DNA of 64,000 nt from JAIVJG01 sp964236735 (GTDB lineage: Bacteria > Acidobacteriota > Blastocatellia > Pyrinomonadales > Pyrinomonadaceae). A program made the translations under genes and the position numbers. A model generated the notes under the pieces. That model worked only from the letters and a program-made list of their open reading frames with translations, had not been told where the DNA came from and made no database searches. Each line of letters starts with the position of its first letter. The first letter of the stretch is position 1. The stretch spans positions 1-64,000 of the forward strand of contig CAXSFM010000014.1 in the NCBI GenBank assembly GCA_964236735.1, read 5' to 3'. Shown here in pieces: positions 25,001-32,149 of the stretch.

Positions 25001-25753
25001 CAAGCGCGCGGGCGGATTATCGTCGCGCGCTTCCGCAACGGGCTGCGGCGTGTCGTGCAAAACGGCGTAGCGCACTTCGATGCTCGTCGTGCCGCGAAAA
25101 GGCCATGTGCCGGCGAGCATTTCGTAGAGCAAGACGCCGGTCGAAAAAATGTCCGCGCGATGATCTACGTGCCCGCCCGTCGCCTGTTCGGGCGCGGCGT
25201 AGGTCGCTGTCCCGTAAGGCACGCCGAGTTCGGTCAGATGTATTTGCTGGCTTCCCTGCGGACGCTCGGACTCGTGCGCGTCGTCGAGAAGTTTGGCGAG
25301 ACCGAAGTCCAGCACCTTCGCCAGTCCCTCGTCCGTGACCATCACGTTGCCGGCTTTGATGTCTCGATGGATAACGCCGCGCGCGTGTGCGGCGGTCAGC
25401 GCGTCGGCGACTTGATAGGCGATGGAGAGCGCGCTGTTCAAGGCGAGCGGCTCGCCCGCCACGAGTTCGCGCACGTTCCTGCCGTGGATGTACTGCATGG
25501 CGATGAAGTGAACGCCGCCGACTTCGTGCAGGCCGTAGATAGTGCAGATGTTTGGGTGATCGAGCGAAGAGGCGAGCTGCGCTTCACGCTCAAAACGTTT
25601 GAGATTGACTTCTCTGGCGGTCAGTTCGGGCGCGAGAATTTTGACGACGACCGTGCGGCCCAGCCGTTCATCTATGGCCTTATAGACCGTGCCCTGACCG
25701 CCCGCGCCGATTTTTTCCGTGATGCGGTAATTTAAGAGGGTCGTGCCGATCAT
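22064..25753 (-). CDS. Ser/Thr protein kinase with TolB-like domain and two duplicated TPR blocks
   Basis: 1229 residues. The kinase domain (10-275) is complete: GAGGQGTV loop, Lys38, HRDIKAGN with Asp131, DFGLAKL with Asp149. After a linker rich in Pro, Ala and Ser comes a TolB/FlgO-like domain (about 412-534, KSIAILPFNNLSNDPQ to GTGDIIWSDRID). Two blocks of about 330 residues follow (about 550-874 and 900-1222) and are alike throughout: AY(E/D)EYLRGRD, FALAH, NRVLKGLG, DDALAEL, PLLAQ and NENR(T/A)WFESDPNW. They form TPR solenoids. No membrane helix is seen, so the protein is likely cytoplasmic. The start is right by the kinase's position 10 residues in. Confidence 0.9.
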   Translation of the reverse strand: MIGTTLLNYRITEKIGAGGQGTVYKAIDERLGRTVVVKILAPELTAREVNLKRFEREAQLASSLDHPNICTIYGLHEVGGVHFIAMQYIHGRNVRELVAGEPLALNSALSIAYQVADALTAAHARGVIHRDIKAGNVMVTDEGLAKVLDFGLAKLLDDAHESERPQGSQQIHLTELGVPYGTATYAAPEQATGGHVDHRADIFSTGVLLYEMLAGTWPFRGTTSIEVRYAVLHDTPQPVAEARDDNPPARLQEIVNHALAKDPKARYQKMSELRDDVRAAMREVAATSSDLEESINTSLPGELVPLTTPRHAGSNTRGFGRTFRRWWRSVAGSEAQPTSLPPATKKRAPSTSTSAPARNVAATTSAPASSNASSTSSTGAQDDAATNAARALHDTSHTSVVEPQKSIAILPFNNLSNDPQVSFYEFSLADAVITELARVRSLVVRPSSLIVKYQGQQVDPREVGRELKVSAVLSASFLRAGDHLRVNAQLIDVGTGDIIWSDRIDAAAQDIIALQDMIAQHIARGLDVETPTTAGAVEPAPPARSTRDAQAYEEYLRGRDYLGKFLFRTLAPEDSDLAIEHFQRSIQLDHNFALAHSGLGACFANRVLKGLGGVDDYALAEESFTRALELDPDIVESRMLMVFIYLSRGEKRKARAAVTELQRKAPNEAAVYFVKGALHRLDGEYERALRAFDRLARLDPAARVVASYNRARVLMYQHRFDDALAELDKGAKIEPDHPLIKTFRAVITGRQGDVEKASAILREVLDEHPTMDGVRPLLAQLLIKRGDTAGARAELNDRVRDAASADHDIAYWLATTYAMLDERDEAFTWLERAINLGNENRTWFESDPNWKELRDDPRFRELMRRIETELGESIAHNVTQEASSIDTTDPTGNNARATASSAAYDEYLRGRDANGRFIYHTLAREDSDAAIEHFRRAVELDPNFALAHCALGSAYANRVIKGLGSAEDYERAETAFKRALELDPLLLEARLNMVFIHLSRGEKVQARAWLELLLREAPNDVGVYFVGATMARLEGRYEDALEFLGRMLRINPAERVVVSYNRARIFMYQGRYDDALAELAEGAKLEPDHPLIKTFQAVVNGRHGDHALAVKILREVLERHPRMDGIRPLLAQFLIKGGDISGGRAELNLHAREAAAADHDVAYWLATAYALLDERAEALEWLERAVALGNENRAWFESDPNWESFRAEPRFQELMLRIAESQSGTSGEA

Positions 25754-25809
25754 GCGTAAATTTTAGGTTTGTTCAACTGGCACACGGCCAGTCTTTAGTC
25801 GTGAACGGT

Positions 25810-26040
25810 TCAACCGCGCGGCGGGTCGCCGAAGCCCGACTGGAGATACTTTCCATCCTCTACGATGCACGGGACAGTCGGATCGTCGTTCGAGTAGGCG
25901 AACATTTCTTTGCGTCGCGCGCGATCATTCTGCGCGTCGTACTCCGTCCATGCGATGCCCTGCGACTGGTAATGGTCGCGCGCCTGCTGGCAATAAGGGC
26001 AGCCCGGCTTGACGTACATCACAATGCCCATAACTTTCAT
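25810..26040 (-). CDS. Glutaredoxin-like protein with CPYC
   Basis: 76 residues from ATG 26040, which has CGGAGGT directly before it; Met4 at 26031 has better spacing and is as likely. GIVMYVKPGCPYCQQARDHY holds the redox pair Cys14-Cys17, and TVPCIV carries the cis-Pro region. The end SGFGDPPRG is unlike classical glutaredoxins and resembles the small UxxStar (seleno)protein group, where one cysteine can be Sec. Electron partners unknown; the flanking kinase is on the same strand. Confidence 0.75.
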   Translation of the reverse strand: MKVMGIVMYVKPGCPYCQQARDHYQSQGIAWTEYDAQNDRARRKEMFAYSNDDPTVPCIVEDGKYLQSGFGDPPRG

Positions 26041-26255
26041 ACCTCCGTGTTCTGTTGTCGCTGGTCGCGAATTAGTGTAGCGCAGGGGCGCAGGGATGAG
26101 AAGCATTCGCGCGCTCGAAGAATGGCGAATTAATGTTGAGTTACGCGCTTCAATTAGGCGGCGGATGCTTGAAAAGAAACCGCGTATAGTCTATCCGCCG
26201 GCACAGGCTCGTCACTCAACTTTCTTTTCGTTATACTTTTGTTACTCCCGACGCT

Positions 26256-26594
26256 TTGCCGACTCTTACAACCGGAGATACTTGCGCGTTGATTGAAAGC
26301 GATCTGCTTGAGCCGTATGAAAAGCTGGTCACCATCGAAGTGGTCGGCCAGAGCGTCGCCGTGCCGGAGAACAATCGTCTGCTGCGCTGCTTCCAGTTTC
26401 TTTCGATGAGCACCATCTCCTTCGGAGACTTCTGCTGGAACGGCGACTGCACCAACTGCCAGTTCTGGTATCACGAGGCGGGAGAAACTGAGAAGGGCGA
26501 CAAGACGGCGCTCTCCTGCCGTTTCGATGTTCACGAAGGACTCGTCATTACGCGCCTCTGCCCGCACATCGAAATCATCGGCGTGAATAAATAA
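26256..26594 (+). CDS. Plant-type 2Fe-2S ferredoxin-like protein
   Basis: 112 residues, or fewer. Cys60, Cys65 and Cys68 form CX4CX2C (FCWNGDCTNCQ) and Cys88 or Cys102 completes the cluster, as in the N-terminal ferredoxin domain of NADH dehydrogenase G-type and similar proteins; LVTIEVVGQSVAVPENNRLL is the leading beta sheet. The start is uncertain: TTG 26256 or TTG 26289, the latter after an ACCGGAG. The gene lies opposite to the glutaredoxin-like one and ends before a strong terminator. Confidence 0.6.
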   Translation: MPTLTTGDTCALIESDLLEPYEKLVTIEVVGQSVAVPENNRLLRCFQFLSMSTISFGDFCWNGDCTNCQFWYHEAGETEKGDKTALSCRFDVHEGLVITRLCPHIEIIGVNK

Positions 26595-26640
26595 ACGTCG
26601 CGCACGGGGCAGCGCGTCGAGTTTGATGAGATGAGAAAAA

Positions 26641-26679
26641 GAGGCGCGAGATTGTTCGTCTCGCGCCTCTCTTTTTTTT
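26641..26679 (+). terminator. Rho-independent terminator, bidirectional
   Basis: GAGGCGCGAGA and TCTCGCGCCTC pair around a 8-9 base loop and are followed by CTTTTTTTT. The sequence before the left arm is GAGAAAAA, so the minus-strand transcript of the gene at 26700 also ends with a U-tract. It serves the converging 26256 and 26700 genes. Confidence 0.9.
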
Positions 26680-26699
26680 GCCCGCTTGAACGTCACACT

Positions 26700-27107
26700 T
26701 TAGTGGCGCGCGTCGCGTCGGTCGCGTCGGAAATCGCGCACGTCCGCGCGACGGTCGCGGCGGTCGGTGCGGACTTCATGCCTGTCCCCGTGCAACTCAC
26801 GCCCGTCGCCTCTGATTTCCTGACGGTCAGCCCTCAGCTCGGCCTGCGTGGCTCCGTCGCGGCGGTCGCGGCGATAGTCACGCACGTCCGCATTGCGGTC
26901 TCGCGCATCGCTCTTGATCTCGCGACGGTCGCCGCGAATCTCTCTCGTGTCGCCACGAATCTCCCTGCGATCCGCGCGCAACTCGTGGCGTTCCTGCGGA
27001 GTGACGTTGCTGTTCGGCGTCGTTTCCTGTGCCGACGCGGTGACGGCAGAGCCTGCCGCCAGCAGCATGGCCGACACAAGCGCGCTTCCCAATAGTTTGC
27101 GATTCAT
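26700..27107 (-). CDS. Secreted Arg/Asp-rich heptapeptide repeat protein
   Basis: 135 residues from ATG 27107, with GGAGG nine bases before it. Signal peptide MNRKLLGSALVSAMLLAAGS ending in SASA. The mature part is a run of seven-residue units of the type xRxDRRE/IRGDxRE, for example LRADRRE, IRGDTRE, IRGDRRE, LHGDRHE, VRTDRRD. Each unit places alternating Arg and Asp or Glu, which predicts a salt-bridged single helix in the periplasm. Related Arg/Asp-rich proteins occur in other Acidobacteria, but I cannot name the family. Confidence 0.75.
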   Translation of the reverse strand: MNRKLLGSALVSAMLLAAGSAVTASAQETTPNSNVTPQERHELRADRREIRGDTREIRGDRREIKSDARDRNADVRDYRRDRRDGATQAELRADRQEIRGDGRELHGDRHEVRTDRRDRRADVRDFRRDRRDARH

Positions 27108-27426
27108 CTTTTTATTCCTCCGTGTGATTTGTTTCATTCGCCGCCGGATCGCATGTCTGCGCCGGTGGCCTGTCAGTCATCTTGTTTGCGCCGAAGTCAT
27201 GGAGGAGAGACAACACCACCCCCAACGGGCACGCTCTGAGCCGCGCCGCCCGAAGATTCTGGTTCGACATCCTTCGGCCTGCCTTCCGTATCTTAAGACG
27301 CGCGCGCGACGCTCATAGACGAACTTTCTTTGACGCGCGAGACGCGCAAATTTCTGTGGCCGCGAATCATGCGCTACACTTTCAACTCAACTTTCAATTC
27401 AAACGCGCGAGCAACAGAGAATTTTT
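27108..27426. other. Intergenic region, nothing recognised
   Basis: 319 bases between the divergent repeat protein and the FAD oxidoreductase. Only open frames with atypical composition cross it. It should contain promoters for both genes; no clear box, hairpin or repeat family was found. Confidence 0.4.
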
Positions 27427-28341
27427 ATGCACGATGTCATCATCATTGGAGCCGGCCCCGCCGGATTGTCTGCCGCGTTGTGGTGCGACGAGTTGGGGCT
27501 GGACACGCTCGTGCTCGAACAGGAGACAGAGACGGGCGGGCAACTCCTGCACGTTCACAACAAGATCGAAAATCAGCTGGGCGCGGAGGCGTCGAACGGG
27601 CGCGAGTTGCGTGATCGTTTCATGGAACAACTCGCGGGAAAAGAATTTGATTTGTGGATGCAGACGGAAATCGAAAAAGTTGACCTGCGTGCGAAGCGCA
27701 TCACTTTGCGAAGCGGCGAGACGTTGCAGTCCATCGCCCTCATCATCGCGACGGGCGTCCGGCGTCGGCGTCTGAATGTTCCGGGTGAGAAGGAATTTGC
27801 GGGGCGCGGCGTCATCGAATCGGCGACGCGCGACCGCGATTTGCTGGCTGGCGAAGACGTATGCGTCGTCGGCGGCGGCGATGCGGCGGCGGAGAACGCA
27901 CTGTTGCTGGCGGAAGTCTGCCCGACGGTGACGCTCGTGCATCGGGGCAAAAGATTGAGCGCGCGCAACGAGTTCGTCGAACAGCTTAAGGGCGAGCATT
28001 GCATCACGGTCTTCAAGGGCGCGACGCTTCAACAAATATTCGGCAAGGAGCATGTCGAGGCCGTCGAGATTTTTCGTGAAGGCGCGCTCAAGCCTTTCCG
28101 CATGGCCGTGCGCGGCGTGCTCGTCCGCATCGGCGTCGAGCCGAACACAGTGTTATTCGCGGAGCAACTCAAGACGGACGCGCGCGGCTACGTGGTCGTG
28201 ACCCGCGAAGGAGAAACGAGCGTCGAAAACGTCTTCGCCATCGGTGACGTATCCAACCCGCTCGCGCCCACCATCAGCGGCGCGACGGGCGCGGGCGCGA
28301 CCGCCGCTAAAGTCCTCGCATCCCGTCTCAATCGGCGTTAA
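27427..28341 (+). CDS. TrxR-fold NAD(P)/FAD oxidoreductase without CxxC (FNR-like)
   Basis: 304 residues from ATG 27427. FAD site GAGPAG (8-13), second dinucleotide site VVGGGDAAAEN (near 148), ATG before VRRRRLNVPG, and C-terminal FAIGDVSNPLAP, all as in low-molecular-weight thioredoxin reductases. Where those have the redox CATC/CPYC before the NADPH site, this protein has VIESATRDRD, with no Cys at all, so it cannot reduce thioredoxin by the usual route. The same loss marks ferredoxin/flavodoxin NADP reductases of the TrxR-like type. A separate electron acceptor is therefore expected; the rhodanese gene follows by about 95 bases. Confidence 0.85.
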   Translation: MHDVIIIGAGPAGLSAALWCDELGLDTLVLEQETETGGQLLHVHNKIENQLGAEASNGRELRDRFMEQLAGKEFDLWMQTEIEKVDLRAKRITLRSGETLQSIALIIATGVRRRRLNVPGEKEFAGRGVIESATRDRDLLAGEDVCVVGGGDAAAENALLLAEVCPTVTLVHRGKRLSARNEFVEQLKGEHCITVFKGATLQQIFGKEHVEAVEIFREGALKPFRMAVRGVLVRIGVEPNTVLFAEQLKTDARGYVVVTREGETSVENVFAIGDVSNPLAPTISGATGAGATAAKVLASRLNRR

Positions 28342-28436
28342 CGGCGCGCGCGTCAAACATCGCGCGGGCGACCGGGAAACGAGTTTGCGTTCTCCGCGCG
28401 CCGCTGATACTTTTTGTTCGCACACACGAAAAAATG

Positions 28437-28766
28437 ATGAGCTTCGGAAACATCACTCCGGCGGATTTGAATGCGCGGCGCGTGCGCGGCGATGGCGACG
28501 ATCTGCTATTGATAGACGTGCGCGAGCAGGAAGAGTTTGACCTGACGCGCATCGTGGGCGCGCATCTTTTGCCGCTCAGTCGCTTCGACGAATGGGCGGC
28601 GACGCTCGACCCCGCGCGCGAGACGGTTTTCATCTGTCATCACGGCATCCGCAGCGCGCAGGCCTGCGCCGCTCTGTCGCGGATGGGCTTTACCAACTTA
28701 CTCAATTTGTCGGGCGGCATAGATCGCTGGTCTGTCGAAGTTGACCGCGATGTGCCGCGATACTGA
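28437..28766 (+). CDS. Rhodanese-like domain protein
   Basis: 109 residues from ATG 28437 (an ATG lies one codon before). A single rhodanese domain: LLLIDVREQEEFDL, then the active-site loop CHHGIRS with Cys67, and GIDRWSVEVD at the end. Such stand-alone domains carry sulfane sulfur or transfer it to acceptors. The six-residue loop after Cys is the length of thiosulfate-type sulfurtransferases. Co-directed with the FNR-like gene and the DUF309 gene. Confidence 0.88.
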   Translation: MSFGNITPADLNARRVRGDGDDLLLIDVREQEEFDLTRIVGAHLLPLSRFDEWAATLDPARETVFICHHGIRSAQACAALSRMGFTNLLNLSGGIDRWSVEVDRDVPRY

Positions 28767-28775
28767 GAGGGGGAA

Positions 28776-28857
28776 GGTGATAAGTGATGAGTGATAAGTG
28801 ATGAGAGAAGACAGATTCTTTCTTATCACTTATCACTCATTACTCATCACTCATCAC
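28776..28857. repeat. GTGATAA heptamer hairpin ending at a start codon
   Basis: Left arm GGTGATAAGTGATGAGTGAT and right arm TCACTTATCACTCATTACTC (inverted) with a 20-base loop. The right arm ends one base before ATG 28859, so the start region of the DUF309 gene is made of the repeat and has no Shine-Dalgarno motif. Confidence 0.8.
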
Positions 28858-28858
28858 G

Positions 28859-29290
28859 ATGTCTAAAGAGCGTCCGGCGTACAATGAAGCGCACGTATTG
28901 GCGTACCCGGAGAATTACATCGCGGGCATCGAGTTGTATAACGCCGGAGAGTTTCACGCGGCGCACGACGCCTGGGAAGATCGCTGGCGTGATGAGGCGG
29001 GGCCGTCGGAGAAACTTTTTTTGCAGGCGATGATTCAATCGGCAGTGGTGTTTCATCATCTCGAAATCGGGCGACCCGGCGCGGCGCGCAGGATGTACGG
29101 GATGGCGTTGGAGAAATTCGCGCGGCTCAACACGGATCGTTTTATGTCGCTCGACTTGCGCGACTACGAGGCGCAACTCGCACGCTCTCTCTCTTGGCTC
29201 GTCGAAGCCGCAGACCCGCGCGAAGTGACGCCGCCGGAGTTTGAGTTGCCGCGCATTTACCTGTTGCCGGAAGTGATGGAGTTCGACTGA
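28859..29290 (+). CDS. DUF309 domain protein
   Basis: 143 residues. GIELYNAGEFHAAHDAWEDRW is the DUF309 signature, two His and two acidic residues of an all-helical metal-like fold; a second half SAVVFHHLEIGRPGAARRMY and a PRIYLLPE tail follow. Function of DUF309 is unknown. It is followed by 36 bases and then the GrdB-like gene. Confidence 0.88.
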   Translation: MSKERPAYNEAHVLAYPENYIAGIELYNAGEFHAAHDAWEDRWRDEAGPSEKLFLQAMIQSAVVFHHLEIGRPGAARRMYGMALEKFARLNTDRFMSLDLRDYEAQLARSLSWLVEAADPREVTPPEFELPRIYLLPEVMEFD

Positions 29291-29326
29291 AAGATTTGTT
29301 GATTCGAGACGGGAGGGTTTTCAAAA

Positions 29327-30154
29327 GTGAATCCAGTCCAGACCAGAGTGATGATCGAGCACCCGAACGCATGGCGCGCTTACTACAATCGCTGGAAACG
29401 CATCAACGAATTGCGCGAAGGCGAAGTGGGCGAGCATTACCCTTGGGTCGTCAACGAGCGCGCGCCTTTCACGCCCGCGCGCCGCGCCTTGCCGATGCTC
29501 AATCTTGCGCTCATCACTTCGGCGGGCGCGTACCTCGACGGAACCGACGCCTTCGACATAAACGCGCCCGACGGCGACCTTTCATTCCGCGAGATTCCCG
29601 TCGAGATTGAAGCGGCGGATTTGAAATGGGCGGCGCGCGGCTACGATCCGGCGGCGGTGCTTGAAGACATGAACGCGCAGGTTCCTCTGCAACGCTTATT
29701 CGAGTTCGAGGGCAACGGCATCATCGGCCAACTCAATCCCGTGTGGTGGAGTCTCTGCGGCTTCATTCCTGAAGCGGGACGGCTCGCGGAAGAGACCGTG
29801 CCGCGACTCGTCGAGCGCGTCATGCGATACGAGGTGCAGGCGGCCTTGCTCGTGCCCGCTTCGCGCCTGTGTCATCAGACGATGTCGCTGGCCGCGCGCG
29901 CCATCGAAGCCGCAGGCATTCCGACGATGATGCTGGCCGTCGAACGCGAAATTGTCACCTCTGCGCGACCGCCGCGCGCCGCGTTTTACAAAGGCGAATT
30001 GGGTTGCGTCGCGGGGCGTCCCGGCTGGAAGGAGCATCAGCGACGCATCCTTGACGAATCGCTGCGGCTGATTGAGCCGACGGACAGCGCGGGCATCCGG
30101 CATCTCACCGTCGAACTGGAGACGACGGTTGAGATGGAGCGCGGCGAGCGTTAA
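29327..30154 (+). CDS. Glycine/sarcosine/betaine reductase selenoprotein B-like protein, no Sec, one Cys lost
   Basis: 275 residues from GTG 29327. The protein has the shape of GrdB/PrdB-like members found without selenocysteine in Acidobacteria and others: ALITSAGAYLDG early on and a C-terminal AALLVPASRLCHQTMSLAARAIEAAGIPT (only the parts VPASRLCHQT and EAAGIPT need be noted). Family members commonly have C-x-x-CHQT here; this one has S-R-L-CHQT, leaving one Cys. No Sec codon is in frame. It is probably not a true amino-acid reductase; redox or thiol chemistry is only an inference. It is transcribed with DUF309. Confidence 0.75.
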   Translation: MNPVQTRVMIEHPNAWRAYYNRWKRINELREGEVGEHYPWVVNERAPFTPARRALPMLNLALITSAGAYLDGTDAFDINAPDGDLSFREIPVEIEAADLKWAARGYDPAAVLEDMNAQVPLQRLFEFEGNGIIGQLNPVWWSLCGFIPEAGRLAEETVPRLVERVMRYEVQAALLVPASRLCHQTMSLAARAIEAAGIPTMMLAVEREIVTSARPPRAAFYKGELGCVAGRPGWKEHQRRILDESLRLIEPTDSAGIRHLTVELETTVEMERGER

Positions 30155-30226
30155 AGAAAGTTCGTGAAGTTGTGAGACGAGGAAGCGGGAAGAAGCAGGA
30201 GAAGAGATTCGTTGCGCTTCGGCTGG

Positions 30227-30751
30227 CTACTCGACAGCGCCGCGCACGGCCTCTGACAGCAAACGGTCAATGCTGTTCTGTAATTCGTCGTCGTTGAGTT
30301 GCCGCGAGTCAAACAGTATGACGCGCGGCTTCGCTGTAGCAGCAGTGACTTGCCCATCCGAATCCGCGCCTGCCAATAGACGCGCGACGACCTCTCTCAA
30401 CACATCCATATCAATCGGCTTTTCGAGATATTCGTCGCATCCGACGGCGAGCGCGGCGCGGGCGTGCGTGCCGGCATGATGCGCGGAGAAGGCCACGATG
30501 GGCACGTCGCGCATCGCATCCAACTCGCGCAGGCGGCAAGTCGCGGAGAGACCATCGAGCGCGGGCAGGCTCAAATCCATCAGCACCAGATCGGGACGCG
30601 CGCGCCGTGCAGACTCTATCGCTTCCCTGCCGTTCGACGCTTCCGCGATGTTGTAACCGTCTGATTTTAAGTTAAGCGCCATCAGGCTGCGCGAGTCGTC
30701 GAAGTCGTCAACGATGAGCACGGTCGGCGCGTAGTTGTTTTCGTGTTCCAT
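30227..30751 (-). CDS. Response regulator, receiver domain only
   Basis: 174 residues from ATG 30751; an earlier in-frame start adds nine residues that lack conservation. Acid pocket DDFDD (15-19), phospho-acceptor Asp59 in LVLMDLSLP, Thr/Ser position FSA, and Lys in YLEKP near residue 108. The remaining 50 residues do not form a DNA-binding domain, so it is a stand-alone CheY-like protein, with a short C-terminal tail of unknown role. No histidine kinase is beside it. Confidence 0.88.
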   Translation of the reverse strand: MEHENNYAPTVLIVDDFDDSRSLMALNLKSDGYNIAEASNGREAIESARRARPDLVLMDLSLPALDGLSATCRLRELDAMRDVPIVAFSAHHAGTHARAALAVGCDEYLEKPIDMDVLREVVARLLAGADSDGQVTAATAKPRVILFDSRQLNDDELQNSIDRLLSEAVRGAVE

Positions 30752-30915
30752 GACTTGAGAATTCTCTCGTGAAGACAATTCAAGCTGAATTTGAAAGGGG
30801 GATCGGGTGGAGTCTAGGTTGCAGTGAGAGACGTGTCAACAAAAATATGCGAGGCGTTTTCCTTACGGGCGCGCAGAGCGAACTTGCGCGCGCTCGCAAA
30901 AGAATCGGGAACAAT

Positions 30916-32046
30916 CTACGGGCGTTTCTTCGGAGGGCGGACGGTCGCGCCGGTGGTTTGCGCGAAGTAGCCGTTGCGATAAGTGAGACGCAAATTCTGC
31001 TTGCTCAATTCAGGGTTGACGATCTCGACGCGCACCTGACGGTACGAGCCGTCCTTCGCCCTGTTCGTCGGCGAGTAGGCGAGCAGATATTGCGAGCGCA
31101 ACTCTTCCTGAATTTGCGCGAAGGCCGAGCGTAAATCTTCCTCATTGCGCGGGTAGTAAGCGCGACCGCCCGTGCGCTCGGAAATCTTGTTGAGCTGGCC
31201 TTTGTCCACGCCGTCGTAAAAATTGTCGCCAATGCCGATGACGTAGATGATGGCATCGGCTTTGATGGCGCTGTCAACCGCATCGCTCAAGCGTTTCTGG
31301 CTGCTCGTGTCCACGCCGTCGGTCAGCAGAATGATGGCGCGGCGCGTCTTGTCGGATGATTCCGAGAGCACATCCGTCGCCGTCACCCACACCGCATCCC
31401 AGATGGCGGTCGAGCCGGCGCGGCTGTCGCCGGAGATGGGCGGCGTGCCGGGAACGGCGACGCCCCCGCCGATGTAACCCGCCGGCGCGACGAATTCCAC
31501 GCGGTCAATGGCGCGACGCACGCGCGCGGCATTGCCCGTCAAGCCCACTTCGAGCGTCGCATCTCCCGTGAATGACAGCACGGCGACTTCATCCTTGCCG
31601 GGACGAATGACCGACGAGACGAACTCGCTGGCGGCGTTTCTCTCTTCCGGCAGCGTCCGCTCTTCCGAGATGCTCGTGTCAATCAGGATAGCGAGCGAGA
31701 GCGGTCGGTCGGTCTCGCGCTGAAAGGTGAAGACCTGTTGCTCCTTGTTGTCCTCGAAGACATGCACGTCTTCCTGCTTGAGCGAGGTAATGAAACGCTT
31801 GTTTTTGTCCACCGCCGTGAACAGCACGTTGGTCAAATCGGTCTCGACGCGCACGACATCTTCATCGTCAATCGTCTCGTCGCGCTTCGACGGCGTCGGC
31901 TTCTGTTGTGGCGCAGTAGCAGCGGACGATGCTTGCGGCGTCGAAGACTGGCCTTGCTGCGTCTGTGCGCCCGCAACGGCAGCGACTCCCATCAACAATA
32001 TCGTCGCGAGCAAAAGCGTGCGCGCGATTCGTCTTTGATAAAACAT
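30916..32046 (-). CDS. Secreted VWA-domain protein (VWFA-related acidobacterial type)
   Basis: 376 residues from ATG 32046. Signal peptide MFYQRRIARTLLLATILLMG to AGA, then a Gln/Ser/Pro-rich stretch, an immunoglobulin-like part (TNVLFTAVDKNKRFITSLKQ) with VHVFEDNKEQ, and the VWA domain with MIDAS DTSIS, then LLTDGVDTSS. The final YLLAYSPTNR and YRQVRVEI strands are those of TIGR03436. It is paralogous to the next gene at 32150, from which it is separated by a heptamer hairpin. Confidence 0.88.
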   Translation of the reverse strand: MFYQRRIARTLLLATILLMGVAAVAGAQTQQGQSSTPQASSAATAPQQKPTPSKRDETIDDEDVVRVETDLTNVLFTAVDKNKRFITSLKQEDVHVFEDNKEQQVFTFQRETDRPLSLAILIDTSISEERTLPEERNAASEFVSSVIRPGKDEVAVLSFTGDATLEVGLTGNAARVRRAIDRVEFVAPAGYIGGGVAVPGTPPISGDSRAGSTAIWDAVWVTATDVLSESSDKTRRAIILLTDGVDTSSQKRLSDAVDSAIKADAIIYVIGIGDNFYDGVDKGQLNKISERTGGRAYYPRNEEDLRSAFAQIQEELRSQYLLAYSPTNRAKDGSYRQVRVEIVNPELSKQNLRLTYRNGYFAQTTGATVRPPKKRP

Positions 32047-32061
32047 CCGTGTCAACCCTCA

Positions 32062-32145
32062 AGCGGTGATAAGTGATGAGTGATAAGTGATGAGAAAGAC
32101 TCTCCTGCTTCTCTTATCACTTATCACTCATCACTTATCACCGCT
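32062..32145. repeat. GTGATAA heptamer hairpin (best copy)
   Basis: AGCGGTGATAAGTGATGAGT opens the left arm and ACTTATCACCGCT closes the right arm; over 33 bp only one position fails to pair. The loop is about 17 bases. It separates the two tandem VWA genes. Confidence 0.9.
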
Positions 32146-32149
32146 CTTG

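Noticed and set aside
27240..27310. GGTTCGACATCC as a tRNA T-loop
   Set aside because: No acceptor stem or anticodon arm can be built around it.
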